A DNA stretch of 33,897 nucleotides from Pirellulales bacterium (lineage in GTDB: Bacteria; Planctomycetota; Planctomycetia; Pirellulales; S012-138), in the NCBI GenBank assembly GCA_028066245.1, contig JALCBR010000051.1:1-33897 (forward strand), written 5' to 3'. Position 1 is the first letter of the stretch. Each line of letters starts with the position of its first letter. The position numbers were made by a program, and so were the translations under genes. Shown here piece after piece: positions 16,970 to 24,915 of the stretch. The notes beneath the pieces are model-generated. The model was not told where the DNA came from. It saw only the letters and a list, made by a program, of their open reading frames with translations, and searched no databases.

Positions 16970-17950
16970 CTCAACGATGTTTCTTGTTACTTGCTGGTTC
17001 CGACGATCGTAGAGCCGAGTCGTGCGTGGATCAGCGTGGCCGGCGAGCAACTGCACATCTTCAAGCGGCACGCCCTGGCTCAGCAAATCCGTAATGGTCG
17101 CCACTCGGAATGAATGAGGGGACAGTCGCGTCGGTAGCCGGGCGTCGCGCATGCGGCGTTTGACCATGCGAGTCATGTCGCCTGGGGTCATCGCGTTGTG
17201 CGTCAGCTGCTTCGTTCTTCGCACCGTGGTGCGAAACAGGGACGTCGATTTGTCAGAGTACTCCAGGCCGCCGGCTTGCAGGTAGGCTGCGATGAAGCCA
17301 CGCAGGTCGTGGCGGACCGGGATCTCGCGCGACTTCGTGCCCTTTTCCGTGAAACGGAGGCAATGCTGATCGCCGGTGTCGTAGTAGTCGGTTCGGCGAA
17401 GCTGTGCGACCGCCCCAACGCGGGCGGCGGTGTAAATCAGGATGCCGATGATGGCGCGGTCGCGCAGGCCGACCACGTGTGACGTGTCAATGCTGCCAAG
17501 CAAATTCCGAGCTTGCTTGACGCTGATCTCTGGCGTTCGGCCTTCGACGATCTGCAACCGCTCACCTCGAACGGTCGCGGCGGGGTTCAGGATGATAACG
17601 TGGCGGTTTACCAACTGGTCGAAAAAGTGGCGAAGCGCAGCCAGGTGGAGCTTCTTCGTGGCTGGCGCGAATTCGAGGGAGTCAAGGTACTGCCCAACAT
17701 CTCGTGGAGCAATTTGAGCGAGAGCGACGCTGCGACCGTCGCACCACGCCAGGAATCGCGCGACAGCATGCCTGTAGTTGCGTCTTGTGTGCGGGTTTCG
17801 CAGTCGGCCGTAAATGAACTCTTCCCATGCGAAACGGGCAGCCGGCCCGCTGGAACTGATCAGCGTCGGTACAACACCCGCTGCACCGTCCGCGTCGAGC
17901 TCCAGTTCGTGACGGATCGCGGGCAGATTTATCCTTGGGTCATCATCCAT
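16955..17950 (-). CDS. Tyrosine recombinase / integrase
   Basis: The ATG at 17950 gives 331 residues; a TTG at 17992 would add 14. The N-terminal SAM-like core-binding domain (RNPHTRRNYRHAVARFLAW) is followed by the catalytic domain. Visible active-site residues are Arg in YTAARVGAVAQL, Lys in EKGTKSREIPV, His and Arg in SPHSFRVATI, His in LLAGHADPRTT and the nucleophile Tyr in RLYDRRN. The usual Glu after the first Arg is replaced by Ala (RVGAV), as in a subset of phage-type integrases. The enzyme makes site-specific DNA rearrangements through a 3'-phosphotyrosine intermediate. It is convergent with the defence operon and divergent from nothing nearby, so it could have moved either the left locus or the hypothetical-gene block. 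It appears intact. Its attachment sites were not identified. Confidence 0.88.
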   Translation of the reverse strand: MDDDPRINLPAIRHELELDADGAAGVVPTLISSSGPAARFAWEEFIYGRLRNPHTRRNYRHAVARFLAWCDGRSVALAQIAPRDVGQYLDSLEFAPATKKLHLAALRHFFDQLVNRHVIILNPAATVRGERLQIVEGRTPEISVKQARNLLGSIDTSHVVGLRDRAIIGILIYTAARVGAVAQLRRTDYYDTGDQHCLRFTEKGTKSREIPVRHDLRGFIAAYLQAGGLEYSDKSTSLFRTTVRRTKQLTHNAMTPGDMTRMVKRRMRDARLPTRLSPHSFRVATITDLLSQGVPLEDVQLLAGHADPRTTRLYDRRNQQVTRNIVERISI

Positions 17951-18220
17951 TTCCTTCACATGTGAAGCATCCGCGTGGGCATTCCACAACAACGACTACG
18001 TGCCGTGCTGCTGACCACCGAATGAGCATTCCAATCACGCATTCGGGAACAGCGGAATTGGCGCCCGGCGAGTTTTTCGCCCTGCGGCTGGTAGTTACAC
18101 ACAATGTCCTTTGTAAGGCATTAGAAATAGCACGACGTGTGATGATTCAGCAAGCGGCTGAATGATGCCCGGCAATTACTGGTAGTTTTCTGGAATAGTG
18201 TCGGTTGGCTGATCAGAAAG
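17951..18220. other. Non-coding gap upstream of the recombinase, with short repeats
   Basis: No convincing gene is present. Two copies of GCATTCCA occur about 47 bp apart near 17979 and 18026, and CGAATG (18019-18024) faces CATTCG (18040-18045). GGCGA-GTTTT-TCGCC forms a small hairpin at 18067-18081. The first three could be recombinase arm or core sites because they sit directly upstream of the recombinase gene, but the repeats are short enough to arise by chance. Confidence 0.25.
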
Positions 18221-18481
18221 TCAGTCGGGTGCCCACCTTGTGGGCCTGGCAGTGTCTTCGAACCACTTCGTGACGCGTTTGACGAGTTTTTCGTGGTAGC
18301 GCTGGTCCCCTTCACGGATGCCGTACGCCTTTACCCATTTGCCGGGCTCTTTGGTGCTTCGAGCCCAGCGGTAGTACCTGGCTTCTCTGAGGGTGAAACC
18401 GATTTCATGTCCCCAGATTTCGACGTGGATGGGTCCTTCGCTGAAGTGCTCGAGGCGCTTTTGTCGCGGTGAGTGACTCAT
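18221..18481 (-). CDS. Small hypothetical protein
   Basis: The 86-residue product (MSHSPRQKRLEHF start) is rich in charged and aromatic residues, with segments HVEIWGHEIGF, EARYYRWARST and VKRVTKWFED. It has no signal peptide, membrane helix or known motif. The strong aromatic pattern and lack of stops suggest a real gene, loosely like the 98-residue protein at 23993-24289, which also opens with a short strand pair containing a central Trp. The ATG at 18481 has no clear ribosome binding site; the frame continues upstream to 18580, but the added residues look non-coding. It lies downstream of the WD40 gene on the same strand, separated by 186 nt. Confidence 0.5.
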   Translation of the reverse strand: MSHSPRQKRLEHFSEGPIHVEIWGHEIGFTLREARYYRWARSTKEPGKWVKAYGIREGDQRYHEKLVKRVTKWFEDTARPTRWAPD

Positions 18482-18667
18482 GAGGAAAATGATGCCACAA
18501 GTGACCATCGATGGCAAAACGGTCGATTGAGACGGTCCGCGCGAAAGACCGGCAGCCGGATTCGGCTGCAGCACCAGCAAGGATGCGCCCTTTGAGGCCG
18601 TGATAGGATGAGAAGACGTTGTCGCGAAAGCGATCGGTTTTTGTGGGCAGCGACAAGAGCGTTAAAG
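18482..18667 (-). terminator. Inverted repeats downstream of the WD40-PDZ gene
   Basis: Right after the WD40 stop, TTGTCGC (18619-18625) and GCGACAA (18650-18656) form a 7-bp inverted repeat with a 24-nt loop. Further on, GCAGCCG (18552-18558) and CGGCTGC (18563-18569) form a 7-bp stem with a 4-nt loop, followed on the minus strand by CGGTCTTTCG. The second hairpin is a plausible weak terminator for leftward transcription, although the T run is short. Confidence 0.35.
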
Positions 18668-20260
18668 CTACTTGTCGCCGTCCATTTTCTTCAGCACTTC
18701 CGCCAGGGCCTTCTTTATCTCCGCATCGGTGGCGGGTCCATCGAACGTCACGCGGATCTCCGCCCCGTTTGATGTCTTGAAGACCTTCGAGACAGGCATT
18801 GGTTTTTCGGATTTCTCCGGGGGCTCGCTGGCAGGATCGGTTTTCGCGGTCGCACCGTCTTTCGAGCGCAGGTCGTAGGCATCGACCAGGTGGAGTTCGC
18901 CCTTCACATAGAATGCTAACCATTTGCCCTTGGGTGAAAACTCCACGGCTTCGATGTGCTCGTCGTAACCCGTCACGAACTCTCGCAGCTTCTCTCCGGT
19001 CGCCATGTCCCAGACCCGAACGGCGCCAAACGGGTCTCCAGTGGCGACCACGTTCTGGGCGGAAACGGCCAAGCACCTGAGTAATTGTCTGGGCGAGCGT
19101 CGTCGTGAACGGTTGAGATCGATTCCCAGCGTCTTTCCCACGGAACGCTTGGCCGCGCCACCCGTTCCGCCAGCTCGCGGGGTGTCTCCATCCGATGGAT
19201 TCCATCCGAGCGTTAACGCATCTTCGTACTTGCTGCTCTTAACATCCAGAATCTCCACCGTGTCGCGTGTCCCGATGAGCAACTTGGACGCATCGGCCGA
19301 AAACCGAAGCTGATACCATGATGCTCCTGGAAATGGTGCGTACAACACGCGCTCTCGCGTCTGGATATCGAAAACCTCGATGCCGTCACCCTCGCGGTCC
19401 CTCCGCTTGGCCACGATGGCGAACAGTCGACCATCCGGGGACACGGTCACCTGGCCCACATCCTGCAAATCAACCGGCTTGAACGCCGAGATGATCGCCC
19501 CGGTGAAGGAGTCGCTGAACTCGTGTTGGTTGTCCGACATGCACCAAACGGCAGGTTCCTGACGCGGGGCTGATTTCACTGGGACGAATACCAGACGACC
19601 GTTTTTCCGTTCCGCGGCCTGGCGCCGTATGGTATGGACGACCGCCTTGAACTGGCCTTTCGGGATCACTTCCAGGCGGACGTAGCTGCCTGCGTCGCCT
19701 TGGAGAAGTTCGATCACTTTGTCGAGTGAAAAGCCGAGTACGCGCTTGATGCCTCCACCCCTGCCTTCACCAACCCCCGTCACCTCATCGCCGACATTGA
19801 TCTTTCCAGCGGCGCTCACTGGGCCACCGTCGGTCAAAGCCTTCACGAGTATCTTGCCGCTACGGATTTCAAAGGACACCCCGAGATAGCCGTCCGACAC
19901 ATTAGCGTTGTAGTCGAACTCGATAGGCTCGATGGACCGCGAATCGAGCAACACTCGCTTGGATTCGGAGATCATGAAGAGCCGCGAGCCATCCTTGGAA
20001 TAGCTGATCGAGAATGGTGTCTGGTTGAACTCTGTGACTGTTTCGCCGTCGCGTGTACGGACGAAGGACAGGCGGTTGCTGGCGGTGGACACTGCGAGCG
20101 TAGAACCGTCCGGAGAGAACGCCATCGTGCGCAGTTTTCTCGGCGATCCCGACGAGTTGAAAAAGCGGGACACGTGATGGGTCTCGGCACCCGAGATACT
20201 TGAGCAGAAGAGCCACAATGCGAGTACAAAACCCGCCCTGACCAGACGTTGGTACGTCAT
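18668..20260 (-). CDS. Exported WD40-repeat protein with an inserted PDZ domain
   Basis: The 530-residue product has a signal peptide (positive MTYQRLVR, hydrophobic FVLALWLFCSS, likely cleavage after SISGA near residue 25). WD40-type blades are visible: RTMAFSPDGSTLAVST, VTVSPDGRLFAIV, LRFSADASKLLIG and VRVWDMATGEKL with AVEFSPKGKWLAFY. A PDZ domain (about 121-212: YLGVSFEI, VKALTDGGPVSAAGKINVGDEVTGVG) is inserted after the second blade and resembles the PDZ of C-terminal processing proteases, but no protease domain is present. The C-terminal 45 residues are charged and helical. The location should be periplasmic. Fusions of WD40 with other modules are frequent in planctomycetes, which supports the host guess. 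It has no evident link to the defence operons and may belong to an older chromosomal segment. The ATG at 20260 is the natural start because it opens the signal peptide. Confidence 0.82.
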   Translation of the reverse strand: MTYQRLVRAGFVLALWLFCSSISGAETHHVSRFFNSSGSPRKLRTMAFSPDGSTLAVSTASNRLSFVRTRDGETVTEFNQTPFSISYSKDGSRLFMISESKRVLLDSRSIEPIEFDYNANVSDGYLGVSFEIRSGKILVKALTDGGPVSAAGKINVGDEVTGVGEGRGGGIKRVLGFSLDKVIELLQGDAGSYVRLEVIPKGQFKAVVHTIRRQAAERKNGRLVFVPVKSAPRQEPAVWCMSDNQHEFSDSFTGAIISAFKPVDLQDVGQVTVSPDGRLFAIVAKRRDREGDGIEVFDIQTRERVLYAPFPGASWYQLRFSADASKLLIGTRDTVEILDVKSSKYEDALTLGWNPSDGDTPRAGGTGGAAKRSVGKTLGIDLNRSRRRSPRQLLRCLAVSAQNVVATGDPFGAVRVWDMATGEKLREFVTGYDEHIEAVEFSPKGKWLAFYVKGELHLVDAYDLRSKDGATAKTDPASEPPEKSEKPMPVSKVFKTSNGAEIRVTFDGPATDAEIKKALAEVLKKMDGDK

Positions 20261-20351
20261 GGTGGATTCTCCGGCGACGGAAGTTCAGTTTGTTCGTCAG
20301 ACGCTGAGCGTTTGAGTATACGGTGCCAAGCAGTTAACCGACAACTTCCGC

Positions 20352-21857
20352 TCAAGTCCTCGTCAGCGAGACAGGCTCCAAAGCGCCCAGTAGGACGACC
20401 CATGCGATCATGTGGAAAGCAACGATCGACCAGAAGACATATTGATAAGCAAAGTTGTTGATCTTGTGACGGTGTAGATGTTGTGCCAGGAACGAACCTA
20501 CAAAGCCGCCGAGCATCTCCAATGCATGCAACTCCGCGTTGGGCACTCGACGCTTTTGAGGGTCGTTCTCAGCCTTCTTGTCGCGGCAGATGTCGAGGTA
20601 GGAGAAGATGCTCATCAGAGCATACAGCAGAAACGCTGCGGGGATGCCCCAATTCCCGATGAGCCAAGCAAGATCGACGATGCCGAACACATGCACGAGG
20701 GCGCTGGTTCCGAGCACCATCGTGCTTGAAGTGCAAATCACTTCCCACACTTGATAGATGTGTTTGCTTGGTTCTGCGCGGACATAATTCTCAGCAATCC
20801 TTGTCGCATCATCCATTCGGACCTGAACGCCCATCATTCGGGAGACATCTTCGCGGCCCGCGGCCATGAGACGCCCCAATTCCAGATTCTCCAGTTGCTC
20901 ACAGGCCGCATCGTAGAAGAGCTTTCCGAGCGGAATGACGACAAGAATCACGAGGATGCCGAGAACAACCGACACCGGGGAATAGTCGCCCAGCTTCCAA
21001 ATCCACAACCCCAAGGCGCACGCCGCAGGTGCGATCGCGAGCAAGAAGAGTACAACGACTGGCTTTCCCAGAAACGTGACGAGCCGAACAACATAGCGCC
21101 ACCGATACATGCGGCGCCAATCCGCGATCTCCGGTTCTGCCGGAGATGACCGACCCGCCAACTGGTGCTGCTGCCTCCTGCTGAACCGCCTGACCCAAAT
21201 GCGTTCGTATGCGAACGCGACGAACGGGACCGGAAGCAAAACCGTCCACGGAAGCCAGAATGGCCATTGCGGGGAAACCCAATGGAACGCCTGTGTGTTG
21301 AATGAAAACCGGTTTCCGTTAGATTCTTGGTGCAGCTGGTCCTCCTCTGAAATCACCGGTGTGCCGATGACAGTGGGATCACGACGGATGTCATGTTTTT
21401 CGAGCATCCCATCCATCCACTCCGCACCGTGTACGGACCACCACCACCAAAACCCAACATGAATCAGAACGATGGTCCAAAACGTCACTTGGTAGAGAGC
21501 TGATCTGATCTTGTGCAAAAAGAGGTGCTGGGCCAAGAAGGAGCCAGCGAAGCCGCCGAACCCTTCGAGCAAGTGAAGCATGGCTTCGCTGATGCGCCAG
21601 CGGTGAGTCTGTGCCCTGGCTTTATCCCAGGCGACGGCGACAAAGCTGACTGCGTTGGCGATGGCGTACACCCACAAGACGGCTGTACCGAAGTGGACCG
21701 TGCCGAAGTAACCAAAGAGAAACGGGAAGAATGCGAGACACGCGACGAGCCCCACCGCGCTGGCAACGGAAGTCACGGCGGCATTGAACCCGTTCTCGAT
21801 GTTCTCGAACGTCCAGTCGCGTTGGTCGTCTCGATTTCGTTTCGCCGCGCCATTCAT
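20352..21857 (-). CDS. Multi-spanning membrane protein with two DUF1294 domains
   Basis: The 501-residue protein has about eight hydrophobic segments. Two DUF1294 units frame it. The first has WDKARAQTHRWRISEAMLHLLEGFGGFAGSF and the pattern LFLHKIRSALYQVTFW; the second has CRDKKAENDPQKRRVPNAEL with LEMLGGFVGSFLAQHL and HRHKINNFAYQYVFW. Both keep the DK, R(R/W)(V/I)(P/S)E-or-NAE, GG-x2-GS and HKI residues of the family. DUF1294 proteins are usually single units of about 90-200 residues of unknown function, so this is a duplicated and enlarged form. The 280 residues between the units hold a loop with a conserved-looking polar stretch and four more helices. The ATG at 21857 has only a weak ribosome binding site. 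The gene is 91 bp upstream of the WD40-PDZ gene on the same strand, so the two may be co-transcribed. Confidence 0.8.
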   Translation of the reverse strand: MNGAAKRNRDDQRDWTFENIENGFNAAVTSVASAVGLVACLAFFPFLFGYFGTVHFGTAVLWVYAIANAVSFVAVAWDKARAQTHRWRISEAMLHLLEGFGGFAGSFLAQHLFLHKIRSALYQVTFWTIVLIHVGFWWWWSVHGAEWMDGMLEKHDIRRDPTVIGTPVISEEDQLHQESNGNRFSFNTQAFHWVSPQWPFWLPWTVLLPVPFVAFAYERIWVRRFSRRQQHQLAGRSSPAEPEIADWRRMYRWRYVVRLVTFLGKPVVVLFLLAIAPAACALGLWIWKLGDYSPVSVVLGILVILVVIPLGKLFYDAACEQLENLELGRLMAAGREDVSRMMGVQVRMDDATRIAENYVRAEPSKHIYQVWEVICTSSTMVLGTSALVHVFGIVDLAWLIGNWGIPAAFLLYALMSIFSYLDICRDKKAENDPQKRRVPNAELHALEMLGGFVGSFLAQHLHRHKINNFAYQYVFWSIVAFHMIAWVVLLGALEPVSLTRT

Positions 21858-22128
21858 AAGTCGCCATCATCGTTCTTCGGAGGACGCGTTCCATTCTAAG
21901 TCAGCTTCGTCGGCCATCCAAAGCAGACGAGGCTCCGGTGGCACGCAGGAAAACCTGAACCTCGTTGTCGAACTCGGGACTTCGACGAGCTCCGCCGTGG
22001 CGCGTCGAACGGTCGTCGCATGGGCTGACGACTTGACTTCGGCACACTATGCGGATGTCGGTCAGTTCCTCCTTAAGGTAATCCAGCCGGCCTTGCCAGT
22101 CTTCCGCGTTTGACGTGACGGTCTCTTT

Positions 22129-22494
22129 TCAGGCGCAGAAATGACATCGGCCGTGTTCGGCTGGCGTTTGCAGCGAAGGGAGAACGGGCTGTGCGAAATC
22201 CGAATTGTCGTACTGCCCGGCCAGGATCTCGCGGATAAATCGAAGCGATCTTTCGTAAGTGCACCAGCCAAACGTGATCGATTCAATCTGCCGGTGTGGC
22301 TGATCGGGGGCGACTGGTTCCTTGCAGACCGCGTACTCCTGCGCACCGTCGGCAGACGTCGAGTCGTTCAGAAACAAATAGCCGTCCAGCTTGTAGCCAC
22401 AACAGCAGCACATCGTGTACTCGGCGAGCCACTTCGCCAACTCTTCAGCCGAGTCAATTGGCTGAACACACCAGATTCGATTTGAGTGAAACAT
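22129..22494 (-). CDS. Small cysteine-rich hypothetical protein
   Basis: The product has 121 residues and begins MFHSNRIWCVQPIDSAEELAKW. A cluster TMCCCCGYKLDGYLFLND around residues 32-50, with further Cys in YAVCKEP and in the C-terminal GRCHFCA, suggests metal binding, perhaps a zinc ribbon, although a clean CxxC pair is seen only at the very end. The function is unknown. The start is secure: AGGAG lies 7 nt upstream of the ATG. It begins 16 nt after the stop of the 116-aa gene, so the two form an operon. Confidence 0.62.
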   Translation of the reverse strand: MFHSNRIWCVQPIDSAEELAKWLAEYTMCCCCGYKLDGYLFLNDSTSADGAQEYAVCKEPVAPDQPHRQIESITFGWCTYERSLRFIREILAGQYDNSDFAQPVLPSLQTPAEHGRCHFCA

Positions 22495-22510
22495 TGGCAG
22501 TCTCCTTCTG

Positions 22511-22858
22511 TTATTGCCAGCGCCGTGCGCCCGAAAGCCGGCAAAAGCGATCGGTCTCAGCTTCTGTCAGTAGGCGGGCGAAGTAGCGTTCACGAGTTCG
22601 CCAGAAGAGGTGGAAGCAATTGCCGTCTTCTGCGAATACAAAAGCGTGCCCAGTGACGGACATCCATCGCGGCGGGAGAAGATCGAGGTACTCCCACCAG
22701 GTGTCAGCATCGATCTCGATCGGGCGACCCTCACGAGACAAGTGCGCCACAGTCTGTTGCCACGAGAGTGTTTCTGTGGGTTTGGCGAATGCGTCGCCTG
22801 CTTTCAGCTCACGGAGAAACAGTTCGAACTCTGAGTGTTGTCCTGTTGTGTTTGTCAT
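22511..22858 (-). CDS. Small hypothetical protein, DUF1419-like in appearance
   Basis: The product has about 116 residues (MTNTTGQHSEFELFLREL start). Its core, WWEYLDLLPPRWMSVTG followed by HAFVFAEDG and a FHLFWRTRERYFARLLTEAE segment, recalls the LPP-W pattern of DUF1419 proteins from plasmids, but this rests on memory and not on alignment. The function is unknown. Two ATGs stand in tandem at 22861 and 22858; GGAG lies 6 nt before the second, which I therefore prefer. A 216-nt non-coding leader with a structured segment precedes it, and the 121-aa gene follows at 16 nt. Confidence 0.6.
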   Translation of the reverse strand: MTNTTGQHSEFELFLRELKAGDAFAKPTETLSWQQTVAHLSREGRPIEIDADTWWEYLDLLPPRWMSVTGHAFVFAEDGNCFHLFWRTRERYFARLLTEAETDRFCRLSGARRWQ

Positions 22859-22954
22859 CATTGACTCCGCTGAATTGCGCTGCGTCCGGCGTTGCAGCGT
22901 GAGTGATCGGCTATCAGGCGTCCCGGCTGGCCTGAGTCGAAGATGCCCTGGTAG

Positions 22955-23021
22955 GTCAAGGTGGAGCCTTTGCCAAAGGCAAAGCAGCAGCCGAGGGGGT
23001 CGCCTCGAGGCGGACCTTGAC
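22955..23021 (-). ncRNA. Candidate structured leader RNA
   Basis: In the leader of the gene at 22511-22858 an outer 8-bp stem GTCAAGGT (22955-22962) / ACCTTGAC (23014-23021) encloses two hairpins: CTTTGCC-AAA-GGCAAAG (22968-22984) and CGCC-TCGA-GGCG (23001-23012). The layout is that of a three-way junction about 100 nt before the start codon. The stems are read directly from the sequence. A regulatory role is inferred, and the strand is chosen by the downstream gene. No known riboswitch core was recognised. Confidence 0.4.
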
Positions 23022-23077
23022 ACCGGGGCACAATCAGAAGGGCCGAGGTTGGCCAGTAAGTGTGCAGAAGCGCTGGT

Positions 23078-23671
23078 TCACAACTCAAAGAGTTCAAGCT
23101 GTACGGGCGGCTTTGGAAGGTCGAGGTAGACCCGCCCCTTTGCCGCTCGCCAGAAAACTCCTGGCTCGACATTGATCCGGTTCCGGATCGCTTGAGCCTC
23201 AGCACTGGTCAGGTCGCGAAGGAAGATCGTCTTGGTGAACTTCTTCGCTTGCTCCACCAAGCGGCGATAATCGCGACCGAGCATCCGCTTGAGCTGCTGC
23301 CGCTGCTCGAAGCGTCGATTGTATCGACTCGACGGTTTATAGACGTAGCCGATAAACATGTAGTCGACGTAGTCGTTTGGTTCCAACGGAAGAATCCGCG
23401 GACCATTGCCCCAGGCCTTCGATTTGGTCATCGCCAAGCCGTCACCAATCGTGGCAATGGCGAATGCTTCGTCGTAGTCGATGCGAACCACCGGATCGCG
23501 GCGAAAGCTCTCGACCGTATAGAAGTCGAGCTCCTCGTCCGCGATGAGGTCCTGCACCCAAACATTGGCGAGGCAAGCGTCAACGAGAACCCGTGCGACC
23601 CGGCTGGCCCGCTCCACACGAAGGCGGAATTGGGCGTCAGTCTCGCCTTGAAAGCGTAAAGTGCGTGGCAT
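23078..23671 (-). CDS. Hypothetical protein with a C-terminal sliding-clamp-like motif
   Basis: The 197-residue product starts MPRTLRFQGETDAQF. The ATG at 23671 has AGGAGG 6 nt upstream; a longer frame to 23716 lacks support. The protein is mixed alpha/beta and basic in the middle (SSRYNRRFEQRQQLKRMLGR), with no catalytic signature. Its last residues are QLELFEL. QLELF matches the pentapeptide consensus QL(S/D)LF by which DNA polymerases and repair proteins bind the beta sliding clamp, at the extreme C-terminus where such motifs often sit. If real, this would place the protein at replication forks. A 5-residue match can be accidental. It lies in the leftward block of small genes that follows DUF932, separated from the next gene by the 219-nt leader region. 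Confidence 0.6.
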   Translation of the reverse strand: MPRTLRFQGETDAQFRLRVERASRVARVLVDACLANVWVQDLIADEELDFYTVESFRRDPVVRIDYDEAFAIATIGDGLAMTKSKAWGNGPRILPLEPNDYVDYMFIGYVYKPSSRYNRRFEQRQQLKRMLGRDYRRLVEQAKKFTKTIFLRDLTSAEAQAIRNRINVEPGVFWRAAKGRVYLDLPKPPVQLELFEL

Positions 23672-23992
23672 CGTTACCCTCCTCGCAGTTCCAAGTGTTG
23701 GTGCAGACAGATTCAAACCTCACGGAAAACCGATGCATGCCACCGGCCCCGAACCCGAACGTCCGCGGGTACGAAGCCGTAGTGAGGGTCGTCTACACGT
23801 TGCGGCTTGGCAGAAGGAGCGGAAGGCTCTCAAACAAAGCAGAGGCCATCTGGACTAGCAGAAACTGTTCGGTGGCCGATGGTCTCAAACCATATTGAAA
23901 ACCAGGGCCACCCGGACGAGCTCCAATTGGAATCAGAGCAGCGCCCACTCTCGGGATTTCGGGAAGTGCCACAGCGGACATCATCGGGCGGA
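23672..23992. other. Gap without a convincing gene
   Basis: Apart from the AGGAGG ribosome binding site for the 197-aa gene (23678-23683), this 321-bp stretch shows nothing I can support. A 63-codon minus-strand frame (23793-23984) lacks a ribosome binding site and a protein-like composition. No strong hairpins or tandem repeats were found. Confidence 0.4.
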
Positions 23993-24289
23993 CTAGAACG
24001 GAGTGTCTTCGCCGTCACGCCCGTCGCCGTTTCCGTTGGCTTTGGTTGCTGCGGCTGCCGACTCTTCGAAGATCCACGAGTGGCAGCGGTCGAGCACTTT
24101 GGCTACCAGCGGCAAGTCGTCCCGGCCGAAGCTGGAGGAATCCTTCCATTCGTCACCGTCCTTGAACAGCCGTGTCACGGTCACGTTGTGTCGCGTGCCG
24201 TTCTGGGTGTCATTGGCCCAGATGGCGGCACGGATACGGCCCAGCCGAATCTCGTGAACGGGTCCAGACTTCTTTGCAGTTCTTGGCAT
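23993..24289 (-). CDS. Small hypothetical protein of a mobile-element type
   Basis: The 98-residue product starts MPRTAKKSGPVHEIRLG. The segments GRIRAAIWAND, HNVTVTRLFKDGDEWKDS and DLPLVAKVLDRCHSWIF give a strand-rich fold followed by a helix and a disordered Gly/Asp tail (GNGDGRDGEDTPF). I recall such VHEIRLGRIRAAIW proteins as common small genes in integrative elements and plasmids, but no function is known to me. Acidic disordered tails like this occur in single-strand DNA-binding proteins, which is only a loose analogy. The ATG at 24289 has AAGGA 7 nt upstream. It lies 116 nt after the 145-aa gene. Confidence 0.65.
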   Translation of the reverse strand: MPRTAKKSGPVHEIRLGRIRAAIWANDTQNGTRHNVTVTRLFKDGDEWKDSSSFGRDDLPLVAKVLDRCHSWIFEESAAAATKANGNGDGRDGEDTPF

Positions 24290-24389
24290 GATTCTGTCCT
24301 TTCGTTGCAAATAGAGAGAAACAAACGAGAAACGAATTGCCGCCGGACCGAGACCGCCAAGGGCGAGTCGGGCTAGCGGCAGGAACCCA

Positions 24390-24406
24390 ACTTTGGGAAC
24401 CAAAGT
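24390..24406 (-). terminator. Hairpin at the stop of the 145-aa gene
   Basis: ACTTTGG-GAA-CCAAAGT is a perfect 7-bp stem with a 3-nt loop, overlapping the TGA stop of the upstream gene by one base. No T tract follows on the minus strand, so it may stabilise an mRNA 3' end or attenuate transcription rather than terminate it fully. Confidence 0.35.
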
Positions 24407-24843
24407 CACGTATCGAGTTCTTCGACGTTGATCCGAAGCCTGCGCCGAACGCTTTGCTCTGGCTCATCTAGCAAGACGAGAAGCTCGGCATCGTCGGCAA
24501 GTTCAATTTGCGAGGCATGCAGTTCCCAGTCGAAGCGATCCAGCACGCGGTTCGCTGCCGTCTGGGGATCGGGAGCCACTACATCGGAGAACTCGACCCG
24601 CACAATGGCGTAGCACTGCACGGTCCACGGTCGCAGGTCTTCGACTTCACCGTTAGCCAGGCCGAGCTCCCGGAGCTTGGCCAGCGCCGCTGCATCCGAG
24701 GGATACTGTTGACAAAAGTCACATCGCTCGACGACAGCGCCCGGAGCTACGCGACCGTTCTCCAGTGCGGCCAGGATGCCGGGCACGCCTGTGTAGAACG
24801 CGCCCGGTAGTTCACACTCGCAGCGTTCGCGAGGGTGGGGCAT
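24406..24843 (-). CDS. Hypothetical protein with a Cys motif
   Basis: The product has 145 residues and starts MPHPRERCECELPGAFYTGVP. It contains CEC near the start and RCDFCQQYPSDAAALAKLREL around residues 40-60, so up to four cysteines could bind a metal. The C-terminal half (WTVQCYAIVRVEFSDV, DPQTAANRVLDRFDWELHA, LVLLDEPEQSVRRRLRINVEEL) looks like a small alpha/beta domain. The function is unknown. The start is firm: GGAGG lies 5 nt upstream of the ATG. It follows the DUF932 3' exon by 72 nt on the same strand, so expression may depend on read-through past the group II intron. Confidence 0.65.
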   Translation of the reverse strand: MPHPRERCECELPGAFYTGVPGILAALENGRVAPGAVVERCDFCQQYPSDAAALAKLRELGLANGEVEDLRPWTVQCYAIVRVEFSDVVAPDPQTAANRVLDRFDWELHASQIELADDAELLVLLDEPEQSVRRRLRINVEELDT

Positions 24844-24915
24844 GGAACACCTCCTTCAGAAACATGAGGTAACAGTGTCAGACATGAACAAGTTGCGTTC
24901 GTCGCGCGAGCTTAC

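Noticed and set aside
18405-19205. A 266-codon minus-strand frame overlapping the WD40-PDZ gene
   Set aside because: It lies out of frame with the WD40 blades, is Arg/Gly-rich without pattern and spans the intergenic region; typical of a high-GC shadow frame.
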